Positions 1 through 5,927 of a stretch of DNA of 7,259 nucleotides are shown here, piece by piece. The notes under the pieces were generated by a model. That model saw nothing but the letters and a program-made list of their open reading frames with translations. It did not search any database and was not told the DNA's origin. A program made the translations under genes and the position numbers. This stretch comes from CAZRHH01 sp964599885 (GTDB lineage: Bacteria > Chloroflexota > Dehalococcoidia > DSTF01 > JACRBR01), in the NCBI GenBank assembly GCA_964599885.1, contig CAZRHH010000119.1, positions 1-7,259 of the forward strand, read 5' to 3'. How positions within the stretch are numbered: the first letter of the stretch is position 1; each line of letters opens with the position of its first letter.

Positions 1-1
1 G

Positions 2-196
2 GCGGGCGCCACACCGCCCGCCGCGGCCGCAACGGCGACGCGGCCTGCGGGCATCGCTGCTCCGTCCACAGGTTCGGGCGGCGGCGCCAGCGAGGACGGC
101 ACGCCGGTCTGGGTGTACGGTTCGCTGGCGGCTGCCATTGTGAGCATGGTTCTGGCGGGGGGCGCATTGCGCCTCGTGCGCAACCGCATGCTCTAG
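2..196 (+). CDS. C-terminal fragment of an unidentified membrane-anchored protein (5' end outside window)
   Basis: The frame is open from the left edge to TAG at 194-196 and gives 64 residues. The first ~38 residues are a low-complexity Ala/Pro/Thr/Gly-rich stretch, typical of an extracytoplasmic linker. They are followed by a single hydrophobic segment of about 20 residues (starting around VWVYGSLAAA) and a short basic tail (RLVRNRML). This is the layout of an exported protein whose domain sits outside the cell and is held by one C-terminal transmembrane helix, with the positive end in the cytoplasm. The gene is followed 21 bases later by a strong terminator, which supports this frame as a real gene end. 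The functional domain lies upstream of the window, so I cannot name the family. A CopC-like or other secreted protein with a C-terminal anchor would fit, but that is a guess. Confidence 0.7.
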   Translation, partial: AGATPPAAAATATRPAGIAAPSTGSGGGASEDGTPVWVYGSLAAAIVSMVLAGGALRLVRNRML

Positions 197-217
197 CGCC
201 CCGCTGCGGTGAAGCTT

Positions 218-254
218 GCGAGCTGCGCGGACTGTCCGCGCAGCTCGCTTTTCT
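218..254 (+). terminator. Rho-independent terminator of the plus-strand gene
   Basis: A perfect 14-bp inverted repeat (arms 218-231 and 235-248, GCGAGCTGCGCGGA and its complement) encloses a 3-nt CTG loop and is followed directly by TTTTCT. The T-run lies only on the plus-strand exit, so it serves the gene ending at 196. The minus-strand exit is AAGCTTC and lacks a U-tract. The mutase gene converges on this spot and ends at 303, so the hairpin may also slow polymerase arriving from that side, but this is inference. Confidence 0.9.
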
Positions 255-302
255 ACGTTCGACTTAGGCTGATGTTGTGCGTGGGAGCCGCGGCCGTGCC
301 GA

Positions 303-1925
303 CTACAGCGCCAGGGTGTCGCGCATCTCGCCCCAGGTGCCGCGGAGCCGGGCGCAGATCTCGCCCAGCGTGACATAATTCTCGACAGCTTCGACGAGCA
401 CGGGCATGAGGTTCGCGTCACCGCGGGCGGCGTCGTCGAGGCGGCGCAGGGACGCCGCCGCGGCAGCGCCATCGCGCTCGGCGCGGAGGCGCCGCAACTG
501 ATCGGCGCGACGTTTGCCGACGGTCGGGTCGTGCTGGTGGAGACCGGTGGGCGGCGGCTCTTCGTCGACGAAGTCGTTGACGCCGACGACGATCTTCCGG
601 CCGGATTCGATGTCGCGCTGGATGCGAAAGGCGTTCTCGTGGATCTCGTTCGCCTGGAAGCCGCGCTCGACCGCGGCGAGCGCGCCGCCCATGTCGTCGA
701 TGCGCCGCACGTAGTCCATCGCGTCGCGCTCGACCTCGTCCGTGAGATGCTCGATGTACCACGAGCCGGCGACGGGGTCGATCGTGTCGCCAACCCCCGA
801 CTCGTACGCCATGATCTGTTGCGTGCGCAGGGCGAGTTCCGCTGCGTGCTGGCTCGGCAGCGAGAGCGCCTCGTCGTAGCTGTTCGTGTGCAGCGATTGC
901 GTGCCGCCGAGGACGGCCGACATGCCCTGCAGCGCCGTACGCACCAGGTTGTTGATCGGTTGCTGGGCCGTGAGCGTCGCGCCGCCGGTCTGCGTATGAA
1001 AGCGCATCATCATCGAGCGCGGATCCTGCGCGCCGAATCGTTCCTTCACGACGCGAGCCCACATACGACGCGCCGCCCGGAACTTCGCGATCTCTTCGAG
1101 GAAGTTGCTGTGGCAGGCGAAGAAGAACGCGAGGCGCGGCGCGAAGTCGTCGATCTTCAGCCCGCTGTCTAACGCTGCCTGCGTGTACTGGATCGCGTCC
1201 GAGATCGTGAATCCGACCTCCTGCGCCGCGGTGCAGCCGGCTTCGCGCATGTGATAGCCACTGATGCTGATCGTGTTCCACGATGGCAGGTTCTCGTTGC
1301 ACCATGCGAAGACGTCGGTGATCAGGCGCAGCGACGGTCGCGGAGGGAAGATGTAGGTCCCGCGTGCGATGTACTCCTTGAGGATGTCGTTTTGCGTCGT
1401 GCCGCCAACGTTCGCCAAATTGGCGCCCTGTTTTTTGGCCACGGCAACGTAGAGCGCGAGCAGCACGGCCGCCGTCGCGTTGATGGTCATCGACGTCGTC
1501 ACCGTTTCGAGCGGGATGTCCCGGAACAGCGTCTCCATGTCCTCGATCGATGCGATCGACACGCCGACCTTGCCGACTTCTCCCTCCGCCATTTCGTCGT
1601 CGGGGTCGTAGCCGATCTGCGTTGGCAGGTCGAACGCGACGGACAAGCCCGTCTGCCCTTGCGAGAGCAGGTACTTGTAGCGGCGGTTCGACTCTTCGGC
1701 GTCGGAGAAGCCCGCGTACTGACGCATCGTCCAGAAGCGGCCGCGATACATCGTGGGCTGGACGCCGCGGGTGTACGGGAACTCGCCCGGCAAGCCCAGG
1801 TCGCGCTGGTAGTCGAACCCATTGAGGTCGGCGGGCGTGTATTCGCCCTTCACGGGGCGCCCGGATGAGGTTTCGAAGGGTACGTCGCGTTCGGTGGGGC
1901 GGCGTTCGCCGTCGTTCCTAGCCAT
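303..1925 (-). CDS. Methylmalonyl-CoA mutase large (catalytic) subunit, split type without B12 domain
   Basis: The product has 540 residues and matches the catalytic TIM-barrel half of methylmalonyl-CoA mutase, which interconverts (R)-methylmalonyl-CoA and succinyl-CoA by an adenosylcobalamin radical mechanism. Recognisable blocks are MYRGRFWTMRQYAGFS (59-74), GLSVAFDLPTQIGYD (93-107), TTQNDILKE (176-184), SISGYHMREAG (220-230) and GGTQSLHTNS. Comparison from memory with the Propionibacterium enzyme gives a constant offset of 19: Tyr70, Gln178, Arg188 and His225 correspond to Tyr89, Gln197, Arg207 and His244. The Tyr/Arg pair is the methylmalonyl-CoA signature; isobutyryl- and 2-hydroxyisobutyryl-CoA mutases have Phe or Ile and Gln there. 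The protein stops where the C-terminal B12-binding domain (DxHxxG) begins in full-length mutases, so it needs a separate small subunit, which is not in the window. The start ATG has no Shine-Dalgarno but sits 6 nt below a -10 hexamer. An mcmA1-type name would fit, but I leave the symbol open. Confidence 0.95.
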   Translation of the reverse strand: MARNDGERRPTERDVPFETSSGRPVKGEYTPADLNGFDYQRDLGLPGEFPYTRGVQPTMYRGRFWTMRQYAGFSDAEESNRRYKYLLSQGQTGLSVAFDLPTQIGYDPDDEMAEGEVGKVGVSIASIEDMETLFRDIPLETVTTSMTINATAAVLLALYVAVAKKQGANLANVGGTTQNDILKEYIARGTYIFPPRPSLRLITDVFAWCNENLPSWNTISISGYHMREAGCTAAQEVGFTISDAIQYTQAALDSGLKIDDFAPRLAFFFACHSNFLEEIAKFRAARRMWARVVKERFGAQDPRSMMMRFHTQTGGATLTAQQPINNLVRTALQGMSAVLGGTQSLHTNSYDEALSLPSQHAAELALRTQQIMAYESGVGDTIDPVAGSWYIEHLTDEVERDAMDYVRRIDDMGGALAAVERGFQANEIHENAFRIQRDIESGRKIVVGVNDFVDEEPPPTGLHQHDPTVGKRRADQLRRLRAERDGAAAAASLRRLDDAARGDANLMPVLVEAVENYVTLGEICARLRGTWGEMRDTLAL

Positions 1926-1931
1926 GGCCGA

Positions 1932-1959
1932 AGTCTAGCAAGCGTCGATGCGGGGTCAA
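1932..1959 (-). promoter_or_regulatory. Predicted sigma70-type promoter giving a leaderless mutase mRNA
   Basis: Read on the minus strand, TTGACC (1954-1959) is followed after 16 nt by TAGACT (1932-1937), and the mutase ATG (1923-1925) starts 6 nt further on. The -35 matches the consensus at 5 of 6 positions and the -10 is a TANNNT hexamer. Transcription starting about 7 nt after the -10 would begin at or within a base of the ATG. This fits the absence of any GGAGG-like sequence before this gene. Confidence 0.65.
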
Positions 1960-2061
1960 TCGGCGGCGCGTCAAGCGGGATCGGTGACTCACGCGAGAGT
2001 CCGCCGAGCAGGGCGAGCGTCACGTGTAGGATGCGTGTACGTGCGATGGCGCCCGGGCCGG

Positions 2062-2157
2062 TTATGCGGCGCGTGACGCTCGTTTCTGACGTTCTCGCCG
2101 CCTCTTGTCGTCATCTCCGCTGAGCCATGAGCGCGCCACGCGGGTGATCAGCATCAT
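2062..2157 (-). CDS. Possible small basic protein of 31 residues (uncertain)
   Basis: The frame opens with ATGATG at 2155-2157 and ends in TAA at 2062-2064. The upstream GAGG is 7 nt from the ATG. The product is a short hydrophobic or amphipathic start (MMLITRVARSWL) followed by a strongly charged, Arg/Lys-rich tail (DDDKRRRERQKR). An in-frame TTG at 2173-2175 would give 37 residues by adding MLRGLA. It lies about 130 nt downstream of the GDYXXLXY gene and could be on the same transcript. I recognise no family. Small basic peptides can arise by chance in GC-rich DNA and codon bias here is only moderate, so this is a candidate, not a confident gene. Confidence 0.25.
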   Translation of the reverse strand: MMLITRVARSWLSGDDDKRRRERQKRASRAA

Positions 2158-2197
2158 GGCGAGTCCTCGTAGCAACCATGCAACATGATGTACCTCC
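2154..2197 (-). promoter_or_regulatory. Shine-Dalgarno with 10-codon ORF overlapping the small ORF
   Basis: On the minus strand GGAGG (2193-2197) stands 6 nt before an ATG (2184-2186). That frame runs only ten codons (MLHGCYEDSP) to a TGA at 2154-2156, and the TGA overlaps the ATG of the 31-codon ORF as ATGA. It could be a leader peptide coupled to the small ORF, or the remains of a single gene broken by a frameshift. Chance is also possible, since no conservation can be tested here. Confidence 0.25.
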
Positions 2198-2290
2198 CGC
2201 GTCCCGATATCGTCGCGCAAAGCGCCGATACATCGAACGTGGAGCGGTTCGGATGCCAATTGCGGTATACGTCGCGGCGAGTTCGAGGCG

Positions 2291-2833
2291 CTAGTCGCGG
2301 CGCAGGTCGAACTGTTCACCGTCGACGACGAAATGGCGCGCGATCGCGTTACCGAAGCGGTCGACCTTGACGGCCACGCCGACTGAGTCGCTTTCGCCGA
2401 AGGGCAATTGCTCGCCGCTGCCCTCCGGAATGAACACTTCTTCGATGCCGTAAGAAAGTGCAATGCCGTCGTCCTGCCGTGTCCACCTGTCGTAGTCGTG
2501 CTTGCCCTTGATGAGGTGCGTTCCCTCGAACGTGCGCTCACGATCGTCGTGGATGGCGACGGCGTCCCAGTAGCCATCGTCACCTTTTTGTAGTTCGACA
2601 AAGACATCCTCTGACACGTAGTCGTCACCGGCCAGTTGATCGCTGTCGAGCGTCGAGATGTCGTAGCGCACGGTGAAGTAGTCGCCGCGAAACGGATCGC
2701 GCGGGTCGATCGGTGCGACGCGCAAGACCACGGTCTCACCCGTCCAGATCGTGTATTGCTTGAACCCGACGATCGACAGCAGCACGGCGAGTTGCATACC
2801 TACGACGATTGCGAGCTTGATGGCGGGCGTCAT
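2291..2833 (-). CDS. GDYXXLXY-family membrane-anchored protein
   Basis: The product has 180 residues, one N-terminal hydrophobic helix (about 5-23) and then a soluble domain, most likely extracytoplasmic. The family hallmark is PRDPFRGDYFTVRYDIS at 44-60, in which GDY-FTV-RY is the GDYXXLXY motif that names the family. A second conserved-looking block is YGIEEVFIPEG at 128-138, followed by a VAVKVDRFGNA stretch near the C-terminus. The biochemical role of the family is unknown. Its start overlaps the stop of the DUF2157 gene as ATGA (2830-2833) and has its own GGAGGT, so the two are translationally coupled. In many bacteria GDYXXLXY proteins are encoded beside or fused to DUF2157/DUF4401 membrane proteins, so the pair probably forms one membrane complex (inference). 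Confidence 0.88.
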   Translation of the reverse strand: MTPAIKLAIVVGMQLAVLLSIVGFKQYTIWTGETVVLRVAPIDPRDPFRGDYFTVRYDISTLDSDQLAGDDYVSEDVFVELQKGDDGYWDAVAIHDDRERTFEGTHLIKGKHDYDRWTRQDDGIALSYGIEEVFIPEGSGEQLPFGESDSVGVAVKVDRFGNAIARHFVVDGEQFDLRRD

Positions 2834-4080
2834 ACCGGCACCTCCGTGACGGAACCGAGCGGCGGACCGTCACCGCGGTCGTCGGCATCATCGCTCATGC
2901 TCCGCAGGAGTTCGCGCCGGACGCGCTCCAGGCCGTACGCGAGTCCGAGCAGCACGACACCGCCGACGATGAAGAACGCCGATCCAGCGAGCAACGACCA
3001 GAACACATCGACGTAGCGGGTGAGCAGCCCGATCGCCGCGACGGCAAGCCCCGCGTTGACGTACCGTGCATCGTCCGTGACATAGCCGCGCGCGACGATG
3101 GCGGCGGCCAGCGCGAAGTACGCGGCGTTGAAGACGAGCGGCCATCCGGTCCATGCGGGGTAGGTTGCCGCAACGCCGGCAAGCACGAGCAACGTAGCCT
3201 GTGCGCCCGCGTCGATCAGGTTCTCCTGTGAGCGACGGCGCAGGATCGCCTGCGCGCCCACGATGACGCCGGCCAGCGCAAGCGCGACGTAGACCGACGG
3301 CGGCGCATCATACATGGTGACGCCGCGATCGAGAATCTCGCGCCAGGGCTCGTCGAACGCCATCGTGTACACGAGCGAGAGCACGATGAGCGCGCTGGCA
3401 AGCACGTACACGTCGCCCAACCGCGCGAGCGACGCGCGCAGGGTGTGCAAGCGACCAATGCCGTACAGCGCCACGCCGAACGCGCCGATGATGACGACGC
3501 CCGCCCATTCGAGTGCGCCCTCTTCGTATCGCAGCGACACTTCGCCCACCTGCCAGCCGACGAGTGCCACGAGCGCCAGCAGCAGCACAATGCGCGACCC
3601 GAACAAGTAGGCGAGCGGCAATGCGCCGATGGTGCCGAGCAGGAACAGGATTGGGCTTTCGACGGGCACGTTGTAGATCTGCGCGAGCAGGAAGATCGCT
3701 GCTTGATACAGCAGCACGCCGAGCAATAGGAACGCGCCGCCGAGGCGCTCCATGTCAAAACAATACGTCGCCGCGTACGCGATGCCGTAGGCCGAAAGCA
3801 TCGCCGCGAAGGCAACGAACGTGCGTTGAACGTCGGGCATCCGCTCCCAGTTCGCCGCGAACAGCAGCACCACACCGCCCGCGACCAGGAGCGCGCCGGC
3901 GATCGAAACGACCGTCACGAGCCACCCCATCCGCAACGCTCTCGCGAACGCCGGCTGACCGGCGCCCGCGCGCGCGAGTATCTCACGTTCCTGTGCGTCA
4001 GTGATCACCCCTGACGCGCGCCAGGAAGCGGCGTCACGTGTCAGGCGGCTACGGTACGTGTCGGTGGTGATGTCATCCAT
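2830..4080 (-). CDS. DUF2157-type polytopic membrane protein
   Basis: The product has 416 residues from the preferred start. A soluble N-terminal segment of about 50 residues (pattern W-RASGVIT-D-Q-EILARAG, typical of the DUF2157 N-terminus) is followed by about 12 hydrophobic helices. The first is WLVTVVSIAGALLVAGGVVL, and the last lies just before the basic LERVRRELLR and an acidic, probably cytoplasmic tail. The RYVDVFWSLL segment before the last helix also resembles this family. Function is unknown; proposed membrane or stress roles are not demonstrated by the sequence. The gene is coupled to the GDYXXLXY gene by an ATGA overlap. The frame is open to an upstream ATG at 4108-4110 (10 more residues). 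I prefer 4080 because it suits the family's N-terminus and has a -10-like hexamer at the same 6-nt distance seen before other head genes. Neither start has a convincing Shine-Dalgarno. Confidence 0.85.
   Translation of the reverse strand: MDDITTDTYRSRLTRDAASWRASGVITDAQEREILARAGAGQPAFARALRMGWLVTVVSIAGALLVAGGVVLLFAANWERMPDVQRTFVAFAAMLSAYGIAYAATYCFDMERLGGAFLLLGVLLYQAAIFLLAQIYNVPVESPILFLLGTIGALPLAYLFGSRIVLLLALVALVGWQVGEVSLRYEEGALEWAGVVIIGAFGVALYGIGRLHTLRASLARLGDVYVLASALIVLSLVYTMAFDEPWREILDRGVTMYDAPPSVYVALALAGVIVGAQAILRRRSQENLIDAGAQATLLVLAGVAATYPAWTGWPLVFNAAYFALAAAIVARGYVTDDARYVNAGLAVAAIGLLTRYVDVFWSLLAGSAFFIVGGVVLLGLAYGLERVRRELLRSMSDDADDRGDGPPLGSVTEVPV
2840..2845 (-). promoter_or_regulatory. Ribosome binding site of the GDYXXLXY gene
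   Basis: GGAGGT on the minus strand lies 6 nt before the ATG at 2831-2833, inside the 3' end of the DUF2157 gene. It fixes the start and supports reinitiation at the ATGA overlap. Confidence 0.8.
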
Positions 4081-4101
4081 GCCGCCAGTATCGGCGGCAT
4101 G
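4078..4101 (-). repeat. Inverted repeat over the DUF2157 start, containing a -10-like hexamer
   Basis: CATGCCGCC (4078-4086) and GGCGGCATG (4093-4101) are perfect 9-bp arms around a 6-nt centre, AGTATC. On the minus strand the centre reads GATACT, a 4-of-6 match to TATAAT, and ends exactly 6 nt before the ATG at 4078-4080. The left arm includes that start codon. It may be a promoter overlapped by an operator. Alternatively, if translation starts at 4110, it is an early mRNA hairpin. Confidence 0.4.
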
Positions 4102-4125
4102 CGGCGCCATGCGTCAGGAGCGGAT

Positions 4126-4158
4126 GCACCATCTCCCCGTAGTGCGATCGCACCATCT
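4126..4158. repeat. Direct repeats flanking a 12-bp palindrome upstream of DUF2157 gene
   Basis: GCACCATCT occurs twice, at 4126-4134 and 4150-4158, with starts 24 bp apart. Between and overlapping them is the perfect palindrome GTGCGATCGCAC at 4142-4153. The group lies 46-78 bp upstream of the preferred DUF2157 start, a position suited to an activator or repressor site. The only evidence is the repeat structure itself. The rest of 4111-4240 shows no gene and no clear terminator. Confidence 0.35.
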
Positions 4159-4240
4159 GTCGGAAACCGGCGGCGGGAAGCGGGAAGCGCGCCAACGAGC
4201 CTGAATCAGCGGCGCTACGATTCCTCCCACACCCGCGTGA

Positions 4241-5065
4241 TCATCCCGCACCTCCTGCGTCGTGAGTTCCGCCGAGGGCGCGCCGAACCATCGAACTCAG
4301 CTTGTCCAGGATGCCGACATGATTGCCGGCGGCAGTGTCGTGCACTGCCCCAACCGCACCGCCGGCCCCTCGGAAGTGGATCCGCGGGCGCGCGAGGATA
4401 TTGGTCACCTGCAACCAGCAGAGGGAGGCGTCCTCTGAGTGGGCTTGAAACGGACGCGTCAAACCGATCCGGACGAGAGCGTGATCCGCGTCGAACTCGC
4501 GCTGGATGTGTTCCAGATAACCTCCGCGGCAGTCGACACAACTGGCCTCGTGATCCCGGACAAGCAGATCCTGGAAGGGGATCGCGTCAAACAGCTCGCC
4601 GGAGTCGTCGCTTAGTGTGAGGCGAACCTTGCCGCTCCGATCACGCCCGGCTCGCACAGACCGAACCGCAAGTGTCGCCAGCGAGCGCTGGCCCTTACCC
4701 GGCGTCCACGCACTGTTCCGCCCGCTACCCTTCGCCGTCGCCGATCCAAACGCGGCTTCGATGGACGCAAACGCCGTCTTGGCGGCGAGCCCTCGAATGT
4801 CTTCCAACGGCATCCCGCCTTCCCGATGGAGGGAGCGTGGGTTCCACTTGCAGTCTTCCGTATGGGGTGGTCTGCTCGGGCGCAATTGCCTGTAGTCGAC
4901 GCGAATCACATCTCCTGGGCAGAGACTCCAACCGGCAACCATCGTGCGTGTCGGTTGCGGTTCGTTCAGCCGTACCTGCGCACCCGATTTCAGATCGATT
5001 CCCGCTACGCACACGGCATCCGCTGCCATTGCCGTGACGTCGAGCAGTAGAACGCGCCGGCTCAA
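4241..5065 (-). CDS. Probable dual-OB-domain protein of a DUF488 operon
   Basis: The product has 274 residues and is soluble, with no signal peptide or membrane helix. Features that I associate with the dual-OB (DuOB) family often found next to DUF488 genes are: a hydrophobic first strand plus CVAGID (19-24) and a following VRLNEP block; PPHTED (66-71) with a Trp shortly after; and near the end LVRIGLTRPF (197-206) and CWLQVTNIL (216-224). OB folds usually bind nucleic acid, and a nucleic-acid role is inferred on that basis only. A Cys-x-x-Cys (176-179) is present but no second pair, so a zinc site is not evident. The last ~50 residues are Gly/Ala-rich without recognisable motifs. The start is TTG, overlapping the DUF488 stop as TTGA and supported by a perfect AGGAGG. 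It is the last gene of the three-gene operon. The family assignment is from remembered motifs and needs a profile search. Confidence 0.72.
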   Translation of the reverse strand: MSRRVLLLDVTAMAADAVCVAGIDLKSGAQVRLNEPQPTRTMVAGWSLCPGDVIRVDYRQLRPSRPPHTEDCKWNPRSLHREGGMPLEDIRGLAAKTAFASIEAAFGSATAKGSGRNSAWTPGKGQRSLATLAVRSVRAGRDRSGKVRLTLSDDSGELFDAIPFQDLLVRDHEASCVDCRGGYLEHIQREFDADHALVRIGLTRPFQAHSEDASLCWLQVTNILARPRIHFRGAGGAVGAVHDTAAGNHVGILDKLSSMVRRALGGTHDAGGAG

Positions 5066-5562
5066 CGCGAAACCTCCTGGATCCCGATCTCCTGCCGTGC
5101 TGTGCCGTTGAGGGCAAGGTGACGAACTCTCAGACCATCGGTCACCTCCGCCGCGTCAAGCGCGACGGCCTTGCGGTGGCACTCGTCCGCGTCCGCCTCG
5201 CTGCAGAGGATGCACACGGTCCGCCCGACGCCACCGGCGATCAGACGCGTCAGCTCGGCGATGCCGTCGTGCCATTCATCGGTGCCGCGTAGGTGCGCCA
5301 CGATCACCGGGTCGAGACGTCCCTGCTGCCAGCGCGCACGTACCTGCGGATCTTGCGGCACCCCGCCGAGGCGGTCGCCGAGAAAGCGGTACGCAATGCC
5401 GGTGTCTTCGAGCGCCGTTTGCAGCGGGATCTGGTCGAAGTGCGCGAGACGGCTGCGCGGTTTGCTGCGGACGTCGACGACGATATCGATTTCGTGCTCC
5501 TTCATCAGAGCGACGAAGTCGTCGAGTGACGCTGTGCTGTGGCCGGCGGTGTAGAGGATCAT
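5062..5562 (-). CDS. DUF488 family protein (longer, TAGHS-type)
   Basis: The product has 166 residues and is cytoplasmic. It carries the full DUF488 pattern: TAGHS (5-9) after the first strand, DVRSKPRSR (30-38), the LGDRLGG loop (61-67), and near the end CSEADADECHR (120-130) with Cys120, Glu122, Cys128, His129 and Arg130. These polar residues and cysteines cluster as an active site would, but no reaction has been established for the family. The start at 5562 is chosen because the ATG overlaps the upstream stop as ATGA and has AAGGAG 5 nt upstream. The frame is open a further 26 codons to 5640, but that extension lies inside the upstream DUF488 gene and lacks family features. Its stop overlaps the TTG start of the dual-OB gene. 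Confidence 0.92.
   Translation of the reverse strand: MILYTAGHSTASLDDFVALMKEHEIDIVVDVRSKPRSRLAHFDQIPLQTALEDTGIAYRFLGDRLGGVPQDPQVRARWQQGRLDPVIVAHLRGTDEWHDGIAELTRLIAGGVGRTVCILCSEADADECHRKAVALDAAEVTDGLRVRHLALNGTARQEIGIQEVSR
5073..5078 (-). promoter_or_regulatory. AGGAGG ribosome binding site fixing a TTG start
   Basis: A full AGGAGG on the minus strand lies 7 nt before the TTG at 5063-5065, within the end of the upstream DUF488 gene. It is the strongest Shine-Dalgarno in the window. It makes the rare TTG codon the credible start, with no nearby in-frame ATG needed. Confidence 0.85.
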
Positions 5563-5921
5563 GCCGGCTCCTTCATTGCTTGTTCGATCAGCTCTCGCAG
5601 CAGGCGACGGTGGCATTGCGCCTCGTCGATGCAGGCGCACATGACGGTAACCGTCTGATCGAGCGCAAGTCGCGCCAGGGCGGCGATCTCGTCGCGGCGA
5701 TCGGGGGCACGCATCTCTTCGAGATAGCGCACCTCGTATTCGGGCCAGTTCACGGTGCCGTCGTTGAACGCGCGAAGCAGATCACGGGAGGGCCCGAGCA
5801 GTCTCTTGTATGTGCCCGCCCGCTCCTTCGAGATGCCGCGCGGCCAGCAGTTCATCGTTAACACACGCACGCCGTCGTCTGGCGACGCTGCGTCGTAGAT
5901 ACGCTTACTCCGCATAGGCAT
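5559..5921 (-). CDS. DUF488 family protein (short, WPRG-type)
   Basis: The product has 120 residues and belongs to the other major branch of DUF488 (YeaO-like). The N-terminus has RIYDAASPDDGVRVL (7-21) and then WPRGISKE (26-33). The middle has LLGPSRDLLRAF (41-52) and WPEYEVRYLEEM (59-70), in which the family's usual substrate-arm helices are found. The C-terminus has CACIDEAQCHR (95-105), the counterpart of the longer paralogue's Cys/Glu/CysHisArg motif with Cys97 in the place of Glu122. No signal peptide or membrane helix is present. It is the first gene of the operon and ends in an ATGA overlap with the second DUF488 gene. There is no Shine-Dalgarno, but a -10 hexamer lies 6 nt before the ATG at 5921. 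An ATG two codons in (5913-5915) is the alternative start. Function is unknown. Confidence 0.88.
   Translation of the reverse strand: MPMRSKRIYDAASPDDGVRVLTMNCWPRGISKERAGTYKRLLGPSRDLLRAFNDGTVNWPEYEVRYLEEMRAPDRRDEIAALARLALDQTVTVMCACIDEAQCHRRLLRELIEQAMKEPA
5568..5573 (-). promoter_or_regulatory. Ribosome binding site of the longer DUF488 gene
   Basis: AAGGAG on the minus strand lies 5 nt before the ATG at 5560-5562. Together with the ATGA overlap it decides this internal start over the longer open frame. Confidence 0.8.
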
Positions 5922-5927
5922 GCATTG

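Larger units (their letters stand above)
1960..2290. other. Mostly non-coding gap between the mutase promoter and the GDYXXLXY gene
   Basis: No recognisable conserved gene occupies these 331 bases. A minus-strand frame continues through them only as the tail of an out-of-frame shadow of the upstream gene. What can be seen is a possible tiny ORF at 2062-2157 with a preceding Shine-Dalgarno and 10-codon frame (separate entries), and a weak imperfect hairpin at 2208-2230 (9-bp arms with one mismatch). No T-rich terminator is seen after the gene that ends at 2291, so transcripts from the membrane operon may run into this gap. Confidence 0.5.

Noticed and set aside
531..1172. Long plus-strand open frame (213 codons) opposite the mutase gene
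   Set aside because: It lies wholly antisense to a certain gene; its Arg/Val/Asp-rich product matches nothing. Long antisense frames are expected in GC-rich DNA.
2208..2230. Imperfect hairpin (TATCGTCGC / GCGCCGATA) downstream of the GDYXXLXY gene as a terminator
   Set aside because: It has a mismatch within 9 bp arms and no T-run on either side, so it is not a convincing terminator or structured RNA.
2062..2739. Minus-strand frame of 225 codons overlapping the GDYXXLXY gene and the gap
   Set aside because: Most of it is a frame-shifted shadow (Ser/Arg/Thr-rich) of the GDYXXLXY gene, which has the family motif, a Shine-Dalgarno and the ATGA junction. Only its last ~31 codons are kept, as a doubtful small ORF.
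3216..3875. Alternative minus-strand frame of 219 codons inside the DUF2157 gene
   Set aside because: It is a Cys/Ser/Arg-rich shadow frame. The DUF2157 frame gives regular transmembrane helices and the operon junction.
4144..4151. GCGATCGC octamer resembling the cyanobacterial HIP1 repeat
   Set aside because: It is a single copy in high-GC DNA, and the rest of the window shows no cyanobacterial feature.
5563..5640. N-terminal extension of the longer DUF488 protein by 26 codons
   Set aside because: The extra residues have no family similarity and overlap the upstream gene. The internal ATG at 5562 has AAGGAG and an ATGA overlap.
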